Source: an uncultured Burkholderiaceae bacterium (GTDB taxonomy: Bacteria; Pseudomonadota; Gammaproteobacteria; Burkholderiales; Burkholderiaceae_C). Taken from it: a DNA stretch of 7,918 bases. The position numbers were made by a program, and so were the translations under genes. Shown here piece after piece: positions 1 to 5,391 of this stretch. Location of the stretch: the NCBI GenBank assembly GCA_938022295.1, contig CALIDR010000040.1:1-7918 (forward strand). The letters run 5' to 3'. How positions within the stretch are numbered: the stretch's first letter is position 1; each line of letters starts with the position of its first letter. Below the pieces are notes generated by a model. The model made no database searches. It was not told the DNA's origin and was given only the letters and a program-made list of their open reading frames with translations.

Positions 1-1
1 C

Positions 2-1294
2 CAGTGGCGCGAGAAGGTCATCGAGCCGCTGTGGGAGAGCCGCACCGACCACATGATCATGTACCAGCTCGCCGAGAAGCTCGGCTTCGGCAAGGAGCTG
101 GTGAAGAACTTCAAGATGGTCAAGGGCAAGGGCGGCATGGAGGAGCCCGAGACCGAGTCGATCCTGCGCGAGATCAACCGCAGCGTGTGGACGATCGGCT
201 ATACGGGGCAGAGCCCCGAGCGGCTGAAGGCGCACATGCGCAACATGCACGTCTTCGACGTCAAGACGCTGCGCGCCCGCGGCGGGGTCGACAAGGAGAC
301 CGGCTACAAGCTCGACGGCGACTACTTCGGCCTGCCGTGGCCGTGCTACGGCACGCCCGAGATGAAGCACCCGGGCAGCCCGAACCTGTACGACACGTCC
401 AAGCACGTGATGGACGGCGGCGGCAACTTCCGCGCCAACTTCGGCGTCGAGCGCGACGGCCAGTCGCTGCTCGCCGAGGACGGCTCGCACAGCAAGGGCG
501 CCGACCTGACGACTGGCTACCCCGAGTTCGACCACCTGCTGCTGAAGAAGCTCGGATGGTGGGACGAGCTGACGGAGGAGGAGAAGAAGGCCGCCGAGGG
601 CAAGAACTGGAAGACCGACCCGTCGGGCGGGATCATCCGCGTGGCGATGGTCAACCACGGCTGCCACCCGTTCGGCAACGCGAAGGCGCGCGCGATCGTC
701 TGGAACTTCCCCGACCCGATCCCGCAGCACCGCGAGCCGATCTACAGCAACCGCCCCGACCTCGTCGCCAAGTACCCGACGCACGACGACCGCAAGGCGT
801 TCTGGCGCCTGCCGACGCTGTTCAAGACGGTTCAGGAAGCGAACAAGGACATCGCGAAGGACTACCCGCTGATCATGACGAGCGGACGCCTCGTCGAGTA
901 CGAGGGCGGCGGCGAGGAGACGCGCAGCAACCCGTACCTCGCCGAGCTGCAGCAGGAGATGTTCGTCGAGATCAACCCGCGCGCGGCCAACGACCGCGGC
1001 ATCCGCAACGGCGAGTACGTTTGGGTCAGGACGCCGCCGATGGCCCAGGCGCCGGGCTTCAAGGGCATCAGGGTCAAGGCGCTGGTGACCGAGCGCGTCG
1101 ACGCCGGCACCGTGTTCCTGCCGTTCCACTTCTCGGGCCGCTGGGGCGGCGTCGACCTCGCGCCGTACTACCCGACCGGCGCCAAGCCGATCGTGCGCGG
1201 CGAGGCCGTCAACACCGCGACGACCTACGGCTACGACAGCGTCACGATGATGCAGGAAACCAAGACCACGCTCTGCCAGATCGAGCGTGCCTAA
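2..1294 (+). CDS. fdhA: Formate dehydrogenase alpha (catalytic) subunit, 3' part only
   Basis: This is the C-terminal 430 residues of a molybdopterin oxidoreductase that oxidises formate to CO2. The frame is open from the window edge to TAA at 1292-1294, so the start, any Tat signal, the N-terminal [4Fe-4S] site and the catalytic Cys/Sec lie upstream. From about 860 to 1230 it shows the C-terminal molybdopterin-dinucleotide-binding domain: 'PLIMTSGRLVEYEGGG' opens it, followed by 'NPYLAELQQEMFVEINP' and 'VFLPFHFSGRWGG'. The segment before it, rich in Trp, Gly and charged residues (GLPWPCYGTPEMKHPG), is typical of the FDH3-like periplasmic formate dehydrogenases of Proteobacteria. The gene is followed after 12 bases by the beta subunit and its iron-sulfur clusters, which supports formate dehydrogenase over other members of the family. 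No in-frame TGA occurs here, so the visible part says nothing about selenocysteine. The symbol is used generically. Confidence 0.93.
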   Translation, partial: QWREKVIEPLWESRTDHMIMYQLAEKLGFGKELVKNFKMVKGKGGMEEPETESILREINRSVWTIGYTGQSPERLKAHMRNMHVFDVKTLRARGGVDKETGYKLDGDYFGLPWPCYGTPEMKHPGSPNLYDTSKHVMDGGGNFRANFGVERDGQSLLAEDGSHSKGADLTTGYPEFDHLLLKKLGWWDELTEEEKKAAEGKNWKTDPSGGIIRVAMVNHGCHPFGNAKARAIVWNFPDPIPQHREPIYSNRPDLVAKYPTHDDRKAFWRLPTLFKTVQEANKDIAKDYPLIMTSGRLVEYEGGGEETRSNPYLAELQQEMFVEINPRAANDRGIRNGEYVWVRTPPMAQAPGFKGIRVKALVTERVDAGTVFLPFHFSGRWGGVDLAPYYPTGAKPIVRGEAVNTATTYGYDSVTMMQETKTTLCQIERA

Positions 1295-1306
1295 GGAGAT
1301 CGCGAC

Positions 1307-1939
1307 ATGGCCCGAATGAAGTTCATCTGCGACGCAGAGCGTTGCATCGAGTGCAACGGCTGCGTCACCGCCTGCAAGGCCGAGCACGAGATCCCCTGGG
1401 GCGTCAACCGGCGGCGCGTCGTCACGCTCAACGACGGCGTGCCCGGCGAGAAGAGCATCTCGGTGGCGTGCATGCACTGCGCCGACGCGCCGTGCATGGC
1501 GGTGTGCCCGGTCGACTGCTTCTACCGCACCGACGAGGGCGTCGTGCTGCACGACAAGGACGTGTGCATCGGCTGCGGCTACTGCAGCTACGCCTGCCCG
1601 TTCGGCGCGCCGCAGTTCCCGACCAACGGCCAGTTCGGCCTGCGCGGCAAGATGGACAAGTGCACCTTCTGCGCCGGCGGCCCGGAGGCGAGTGGCTCGA
1701 AGGCCGAGTTCGACAAGTACGGCCGCAACCGCCTCGCGGAGGGCAAGCTGCCGGCGTGCGCCGAGATGTGCTCGACGAAGGCCCTGCTCGGCGGTGACGG
1801 CGACGTCGTCGCCGACATCTTCCGCACCCGCGTGCTCACGCGCGGCAAGGGCAGCGAGGTCTGGGGCTGGGGCACGGCGTACGGCCGCCCGTCGGGCTCG
1901 GGCACGACGGAGCGCAAGGCGGAGACGACGAAGTCATGA
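1307..1939 (+). CDS. fdh3B: Formate dehydrogenase FDH3-type beta subunit (four [4Fe-4S] clusters)
   Basis: This 210-residue electron-transfer subunit passes electrons from the molybdenum subunit to the cytochrome b subunit. Sixteen cysteines form four ferredoxin-like clusters: C13/C16/C19/C23, C55/C58/C63/C67, C87/C90/C93/C97, and C119/C122 with C151/C155. C8 and C71 are extra. The layout is that of the DmsB/FdhB ferredoxin family. Unlike E. coli FdnH (about 290 residues), it has no C-terminal membrane helix and ends in a polar Ser/Thr/Lys tail, which matches the shorter FDH3 beta form. The start ATG is preceded by AAGGAG at 1293-1298, 8 bases away, overlapping the alpha stop codon. The end overlaps the next gene by four bases (ATGA). 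Export with alpha by the Tat route is expected from the family; the sequence here does not show it. Confidence 0.95.
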   Translation: MARMKFICDAERCIECNGCVTACKAEHEIPWGVNRRRVVTLNDGVPGEKSISVACMHCADAPCMAVCPVDCFYRTDEGVVLHDKDVCIGCGYCSYACPFGAPQFPTNGQFGLRGKMDKCTFCAGGPEASGSKAEFDKYGRNRLAEGKLPACAEMCSTKALLGGDGDVVADIFRTRVLTRGKGSEVWGWGTAYGRPSGSGTTERKAETTKS

Positions 1940-2172
1940 AGACCCCCGCACGTGCAGCGGCCCTGGCGGCCGCGCTCGGACTGCTCGCCGCCTGCGGCGA
2001 GACGTCGACCGCCGACCAGACGGTGCGCAAGTCCGACCGCCCGGCCTACGAGGGTGCGGCCAATCCTTACGTCGCCGACGGCTGGAAGCCCGGCGACGCG
2101 GCGAGCTGGGAGCAGCAGATGCGCACTCGCGCCCAGGGCCAGAACGAGTACTCGCGCACCTCGGGCGGCTGA
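1936..2172 (+). CDS. Small lipoprotein of unknown function inside the formate dehydrogenase operon
   Basis: This 78-residue protein starts with a lipoprotein signal: Lys2 and Arg6, a hydrophobic Ala/Leu stretch, then the lipobox L17-A18-A19-C20. Gly follows the cysteine (no Asp at +2), so by the Lol sorting rule the mature protein would go to the outer membrane rather than stay in the inner membrane. The mature part is about 59 residues, polar, with no further cysteine. It contains the stretch 'PAYEGAANPYVADGWKPGD' and then 'SWEQQMRTRAQGQNEYSRT'. Its ATG overlaps the beta subunit stop (ATGA at 1936-1939), so translation is probably coupled. GGAG at 1921-1924 is a weak, distant ribosome site. 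I do not recognise a named family. The location between beta and gamma suggests a role in assembling or stabilising the dehydrogenase on the periplasmic side, but that is inference. Confidence 0.85.
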   Translation: MKTPARAAALAAALGLLAACGETSTADQTVRKSDRPAYEGAANPYVADGWKPGDAASWEQQMRTRAQGQNEYSRTSGG

Positions 2173-2180
2173 CCCGAGGC

Positions 2181-2204
2181 AAGGAGGCGGCATGCATGCC
2201 TTGA
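2181..2204 (+). promoter_or_regulatory. Ribosome binding site and palindromic start region of the gamma subunit
   Basis: AAGGAGG at 2181-2187 is a strong Shine-Dalgarno site. The first gamma-frame ATG (2192) lies only 4 bases after it. A second ATG (2196) in another frame has an 8-base spacing but reads Met-Pro-stop (TGA at 2202-2204). That stop overlaps an in-frame TTG at 2201 that could also start gamma. The bases 2189-2200 (GGCATGCATGCC) form a perfect 12-base palindrome over the start. Confidence 0.6.
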
Positions 2205-3319
2205 CCAGAGCACTGATCCTCGCCGCTGCGCTCGGCATGGCGGGCCTCGCCGGCGCACAGCAGGCGCCGGCAGCGGGTGGTGCGCCCGCGGGCTTCGCCG
2301 CCCCGGCCGACCCGCGGCCCGACGAGACGGCGGCCGAACGGGCGAAGTCGCAGCCCGGCAACAACGCGCCGTTCTGGCGCGCGGTGCGCGAGTCGGGCAC
2401 CGAGGCGGGCTACACGTCGCTGCCGGGCGTCGAGAAGGGCGTGCTGATCCAGCCCTTCGTCCAGTACCCCGGGTCGCGCTACACGACGGCCGGCGAGGCA
2501 TGGCGGCAGGTGCGCAACGACTTCATCCTGCCGTACGGCGGCGCGCTGCTCGTGATCGTTGCGCTGGCGATCGCGATGTTCTACTGGCGCAAGGGGGCGC
2601 TCGGCGGCCACCAGCCCGACACCGGGCGCCTGATCGAGCGCTTCACGCCGTTCGAGCGTGCGGCCCACTGGACCAACGCGATCGCGTTCGTCGTGCTCGC
2701 GGTGTCGGGCATCGTGATGGCGTGGGGCAAGTACTTCCTGCTGCCGGTCCTCGGCGGCACCCTTTTCGGCTGGCTCGCCTACGCGCTGAAAAACGCGCAC
2801 AACTTCGCCGGGCCGCTGTTCGCGGTCTCGCTCGTGATCGTGATCGCGACCTTCGTGCGCGACAACCTGCCGCGCCAGGGCGACCTGAGCTGGCTGCTCA
2901 AGGGTGGCGGGCTGCTCGGCGAGCGCGAGGTGCCGTCGCACCGCTTCAACGCCGCCGAGAAGCTGCTGTTCTGGGGCGGCGTGTTCGCCCTCGGCCTGGT
3001 CGTCGTCGCCTCGGGCCTCGTGCTCGACAAAGTGTTCCCGGCGCTGCTGGACTACACCCGCGGCCAGATGCAGGTCGCGCACATGATCCACGCCGTGGCC
3101 GGCGTGCTGATGATGGCGGCCTTCATGGGTCACATCTACATCGGCACGATCGGCATGAAGGGTGCCTACGGCGCGATGCGCACCGGCTACGTCGACGAAG
3201 GCTGGGCGAAGGAGCACCACGAGCTCTGGTACAACGACATCAAGGCCGGCAAGATCCCGGCCAAGCGCTCGGCAGAGGCGGCGCCGGCGCCGGTCGTGAC
3301 GGCCGGCCTGCGCGGCTGA
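2192..3319 (+). CDS. Formate dehydrogenase gamma subunit (membrane cytochrome b556)
   Basis: This 375-residue membrane subunit anchors the complex and carries electrons from the beta subunit to quinone through two b hemes. Residues 1-22 look like a cleavable signal peptide (ALGMAGLAGA then QQ). Residues 23-111 form a hydrophilic domain, presumably periplasmic, with 'GNNAPFWRAVRESG' and 'LIQPFVQYPG' typical of this family. Membrane segments lie at about 112-131, 160-178, 205-222, 257-276 and 296-318. Probable heme histidines are H159 in 'FERAAHW', H203 in 'NAHNFAG', H300 in 'AHMIHA' and H314 in 'MGHIYIGT'. The 14-residue spacing of the last two matches E. coli FdnI as I recall it. E. coli FdnI (about 217 residues) lacks the N-terminal extension, while FDH3-type gamma subunits have it. 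ATG 2192 was chosen as the start for its strong upstream AAGGAGG. TTG at 2201 would give an equally good signal peptide and cannot be excluded. Confidence 0.93.
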   Translation: MHALTRALILAAALGMAGLAGAQQAPAAGGAPAGFAAPADPRPDETAAERAKSQPGNNAPFWRAVRESGTEAGYTSLPGVEKGVLIQPFVQYPGSRYTTAGEAWRQVRNDFILPYGGALLVIVALAIAMFYWRKGALGGHQPDTGRLIERFTPFERAAHWTNAIAFVVLAVSGIVMAWGKYFLLPVLGGTLFGWLAYALKNAHNFAGPLFAVSLVIVIATFVRDNLPRQGDLSWLLKGGGLLGEREVPSHRFNAAEKLLFWGGVFALGLVVVASGLVLDKVFPALLDYTRGQMQVAHMIHAVAGVLMMAAFMGHIYIGTIGMKGAYGAMRTGYVDEGWAKEHHELWYNDIKAGKIPAKRSAEAAPAPVVTAGLRG

Positions 3320-3344
3320 CGGGGGCGCCCGAGGAGGCGAGACG

Positions 3345-3635
3345 ATGGGTCCGATCCGCACCTGCATCCTGACGCTGGGCGTCGCCCTGGCGCTGCCGGC
3401 CGCGGCCAAGCTGCCGCCGCTGTCGGAGGAGGCGAAAGCCAAGGCCGCCGAGACGGCCGCGCGCACCGCCTGGTCGAACAAGGTCGCCGACTACAAGCTG
3501 TGCCTGTCGATGGAACGCGTGGCGGCGAAGTACCGCGCCGACCAGCAGGCCGCGGGCAAGGAAGTCAAGCCCGCGACGCCCACGCCGGCCTGCGTCGATC
3601 CCGGCCCGTTCGTGCCGCCGGCGCCGCAGAGCTGA
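3345..3635 (+). CDS. Small secreted two-cysteine protein in the formate dehydrogenase operon
   Basis: This 96-residue protein has a signal peptide: Arg5, a hydrophobic core from residue 8 to 17, and likely cleavage after PAAA at residue 21. The mature part begins 'KLPPLSEEAKAKAAETAAR', an Ala/Lys/Glu-rich helix, then 'ADYKLCLSMERVAAKYRAD', and ends in a Pro-rich tail (DPGPFVPPAPQ). The mature chain has exactly two cysteines, C53 and C83, which could form one disulfide in the periplasm. The start has GAGGAGG at 3331-3337, 7 bases upstream. It sits 25 bases after gamma and 6 bases before fdhD, so co-transcription is likely. I have the impression that similar small proteins occur beside fdhD in other Burkholderiales, but I know of no assigned function. 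A periplasmic accessory role for the dehydrogenase is inference. Confidence 0.85.
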   Translation: MGPIRTCILTLGVALALPAAAKLPPLSEEAKAKAAETAARTAWSNKVADYKLCLSMERVAAKYRADQQAAGKEVKPATPTPACVDPGPFVPPAPQS

Positions 3636-3641
3636 GGCGCG

Positions 3642-4535
3642 ATGTCGTCGGCCGAGCCGCGCCCGCTGCTTGCCGACGTCGAGCGGCCGGCACCGCGCCT
3701 GACGCACGCCGGCCTGCCGCTGACGCGCGAGATCGAGGTCGTCGACGAGTACGGCCAGCGACGGCGCCTGCACATCCCCGACGAGCGGCCGCTGACGGTG
3801 TTCGTCGACAAGCGCGAGCTCGTCACGCTGATGACGCTCGGCGCAGCGCCCGAGCTGCTCGTGCTCGGCTACCTGCGCAACCAGCGCCTGGTCGACGACC
3901 CGTCGCAGGTCGAGTCGATCACCGTCGACTGGGACGTCGAGGCCGCCGCGGTGCGCACGCGCGGCGGCATCGAGGCGTTCGAGGCGAAGACGGCGCGGCG
4001 CATCGTCACGACCGGCTGCGGCCAGGGCACCGTGTTCGGCGACTTGCTGGCGCAGGTCGACGCCATCCGCCTGCCGCCGCCGCAACAGGCGCGCATCCGC
4101 CAGTCGACGCTGCACGGCATGCTCGAGGTGATGCGCCAGCAGGACAGCATCCACCGCAAGGCCGGCTCGGTGCACGGCTGCGCGCTGTTCCGCGGCACCG
4201 AGCTGCTCGTGTTCGTCGAGGACGTCGGCCGCCACAACGCGCTCGACACGATCGCCGGCTGGATGTGGATGCACGGCGTCGACGGCGCCGACAAGGCGTT
4301 CTACACCACCGGCCGGCTGACGAGCGAGATGGTGACGAAGGCCGCGCAGATGGGCGTGCCGATCGTCGTCTCGCGCAACGGCGTCACCCAGATGGGCCAC
4401 GCGCTGGCGAGCCGCCTGGGGATGACGCTGTTCGGCCGCGCGGCCAACCGCCACTTCCTCTGCTATACCGGCTTTGAGCGCTTCGACTCCGAGCCCGAGC
4501 CGCTGCGCTCGCCGGTGCGCGTCGTCGCCGGCTGA
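3642..4535 (+). CDS. fdhD: Formate dehydrogenase accessory sulfurtransferase FdhD
   Basis: FdhD is a cytoplasmic protein that passes sulfur from the cysteine desulfurase IscS to the molybdenum bis-MGD cofactor, a step formate dehydrogenases need to become active. The 297-residue product has the family landmarks: 'REIEVVDEYG' near the N-terminus, 'GYLRNQRLV' at residues 76-84, the active-site loop 'TTGCGQGTVF' at 123-132, 'HRKAGSVHGCALF' at 171-183, 'EDVGRHNALD' at 193-202, 'YTTGRLTSEMV' at 221-231 and 'SRNGVT' at 244-249. The CxxC motif of E. coli FdhD (C121/C124) is here C126-G-Q-G129, so only the first cysteine is kept. The residue after EDVGRHNALD is Thr rather than Lys. The C-terminal 'FGRAANRHFLCYTGFERF' fits a betaproteobacterial subgroup. 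The start ATG is preceded by GAGG at 3634-3637, which overlaps the previous stop. Its place at the operon end fits its role in maturing the upstream subunits. Confidence 0.94.
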   Translation: MSSAEPRPLLADVERPAPRLTHAGLPLTREIEVVDEYGQRRRLHIPDERPLTVFVDKRELVTLMTLGAAPELLVLGYLRNQRLVDDPSQVESITVDWDVEAAAVRTRGGIEAFEAKTARRIVTTGCGQGTVFGDLLAQVDAIRLPPPQQARIRQSTLHGMLEVMRQQDSIHRKAGSVHGCALFRGTELLVFVEDVGRHNALDTIAGWMWMHGVDGADKAFYTTGRLTSEMVTKAAQMGVPIVVSRNGVTQMGHALASRLGMTLFGRAANRHFLCYTGFERFDSEPEPLRSPVRVVAG

Positions 4536-4556
4536 CGCGCGCCGGCGGGCGTCAGC
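4531..4556. terminator. Hairpin between convergent fdhD and M48 protease genes, candidate bidirectional terminator
   Basis: GCTGACGC (4531-4538) and GCGTCAGC (4549-4556) form a perfect 8-base stem around a 10-base GC-rich loop. Both stop codons lie in the stem: TGA of fdhD at 4533-4535 and, on the other strand, TGA of the protease at 4554-4552. There is no T-run on either side, so it is not a classic intrinsic terminator. A bidirectional end or a 3'-end-protecting structure is plausible. The symmetry may also arise simply because both genes end in the same GCTGACGC. Confidence 0.45.
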
Positions 4557-5235
4557 GGTCGCGGTCGGCGACCAGGGCCGCCGCCTGGCCCGAGGCGAGA
4601 TCAGGGTGGTCGAGCTGGGTGTCGATGGCGCGCAGCTGGGCGACGCGGCGGCGGGTGGCCGGGTGCGTCGCCGTGTCGGGCGTCGCGCCGCGGCGCATCA
4701 GCAGCGCCACCGCATGCTCGATGCCGAAGCCGAGCCGGCGCAGCAGCGTGTAGCCCCAGGCGTCGGCCTCGAACTCGTGGCGGTGCGCCAGGCGGTGCGC
4801 CTGCAGGCCGAGCACCGCGGCCACCGGGTCGGTCGTCTCGGGCCGGACCTCGCCGGGGATGTGGGTGCGGTACAGCGCCCCGAGCGCCTGCCAGTGGCCG
4901 AGCACGACGTGGCCGAGCTCGTGCGCGAGCAGCAGCAGCCGCTCGCCCTCGGGCAGGTCGCCCGCCGCCTCGGAGACGACGAGCACGCGGCCGAGCAGCA
5001 CTTCGGCATTGAGGCGGCCGGTGACGACGCGCAGCTCGACCTCCGGCGGCGAGGCCGTCGACGCGAGCAGCCGCTCGAACGTGGTGCGCACGCGCGCCGC
5101 CCGCTCGCTGTCGGCGCTTGCCGCCTCGAACTGGTGCAGCCGCAACTGGTGCGAGCGCTCGAGCACGCCGACGATGTCGCCGGCGTGGGCGCACGCGGCC
5201 CATACCCACCCCAGGCACAAGGCGAAGAGACGCAT
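4552..5235 (-). CDS. Small exported M48-family zinc metalloprotease
   Basis: This predicted 227-residue periplasmic peptidase has an N-terminal signal peptide (MRLFALCLGWVWAACAHA, cleavage before Gly19). Trp at -3 of Cys15 argues against a lipoprotein. The zinc site is H105-E106-L107-G108-H109 in 'LLLLAHELGHVVLGHW', with E154 of 'HEFEADAWGY' as the likely third ligand. A family-typical 'THPATRRRVAQL' follows at 190-201. These are M48 (Oma1/BepA/HtpX-like) signatures. It has no TPR repeats and no membrane helices beyond the signal, so it is a single catalytic domain, smaller than BepA (about 490 residues). The frame is open up to 5310, but the ATG at 5235 was chosen because GGAGG lies 5 bases upstream and the signal peptide starts there. 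The substrate is unknown. It is convergent with fdhD and separated from the gene behind it by a terminator, so it is probably transcribed alone. Confidence 0.88.
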   Translation of the reverse strand: MRLFALCLGWVWAACAHAGDIVGVLERSHQLRLHQFEAASADSERAARVRTTFERLLASTASPPEVELRVVTGRLNAEVLLGRVLVVSEAAGDLPEGERLLLLAHELGHVVLGHWQALGALYRTHIPGEVRPETTDPVAAVLGLQAHRLAHRHEFEADAWGYTLLRRLGFGIEHAVALLMRRGATPDTATHPATRRRVAQLRAIDTQLDHPDLASGQAAALVADRDR

Positions 5236-5240
5236 CGGAT

Positions 5241-5245
5241 CCTCC
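5241..5245 (-). promoter_or_regulatory. Ribosome binding site of the M48 protease
   Basis: GGAGG on the minus strand, 5 bases before the ATG at 5235, decides the start in favour of the signal-peptide Met over an upstream in-frame Met at 5310. Confidence 0.75.
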
Positions 5246-5306
5246 CCACGAAGCTGGCGCTGGCCGCAAGGGTCGGCCGGCGGACGCCCGCCCGCGAGGA
5301 CGTCTT

Positions 5307-5319
5307 GCACGTCACGTGC
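5307..5319. repeat. Perfect inverted repeat, candidate operator upstream of the M48 protease
   Basis: GCACGT-C-ACGTGC is a perfect 6-base dyad around a single base, about 72 bases upstream of the protease start. Its size and symmetry suit a dimeric repressor or activator. No clear -35/-10 pair is visible next to it, so the regulatory reading is tentative. Confidence 0.35.
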
Positions 5320-5324
5320 CAGTT

Positions 5325-5340
5325 TCCGGGATAACCCGGA
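5325..5340. repeat. Short hairpin TCCGGG-ATAA-CCCGGA next to the terminator
   Basis: A perfect 6-base stem with a 4-base ATAA loop lies just beyond the T-run of the minus-strand terminator and 5 bases from the GCACGT dyad. It could be a second operator half, a backup terminator stem, or chance in GC-rich DNA. Confidence 0.35.
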
Positions 5341-5343
5341 TGG

Positions 5344-5381
5344 AAAAACGCGCCGGCCGTGATCTCTGAACGGCCGGCGCG
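5344..5381 (-). terminator. Intrinsic terminator of the DUF962 gene
   Basis: Read on the minus strand, a perfect 12-base stem (CGCGCCGGCCGT at 5381-5370 and its complement at 5360-5349) with a 9-base loop is followed directly by TTTTT (5348-5344). It begins 10 bases after the stop of the DUF962 gene. This is a textbook Rho-independent terminator and should separate that gene from the downstream M48 protease. Confidence 0.9.
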
Positions 5382-5391
5382 CGGGGGCGCT

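Noticed and set aside
2..1294. Possible selenocysteine in the alpha subunit
   Set aside because: No in-frame TGA exists in the visible part, and the catalytic Cys/Sec position is upstream of the window, so nothing can be said.
4..1797. 597-codon plus-strand frame running through both alpha and beta genes
   Set aside because: It is out of frame with both the molybdopterin domain and the iron-sulfur cysteines. Its product is Arg/Gly/Ala-rich noise.
1934..3481. 515-codon open frame on the minus strand
   Set aside because: It lies antisense to the lipoprotein and gamma subunit genes. Its product is Arg/Ala/His/Asp-rich with no recognisable domain, as expected when the complement of GC-rich codons lacks stops.
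3240..4454. 404-codon open frame on the minus strand, antisense to fdhD
   Set aside because: The sense strand encodes a clear FdhD and a small secreted protein. The antisense product is low-complexity Arg/Ala/Leu without a ribosome site or domain.
4474..5334. 286-codon plus-strand frame opposite the M48 protease
   Set aside because: The minus strand shows a signal peptide, HELGH motif and ribosome site, while the plus frame has none of these.
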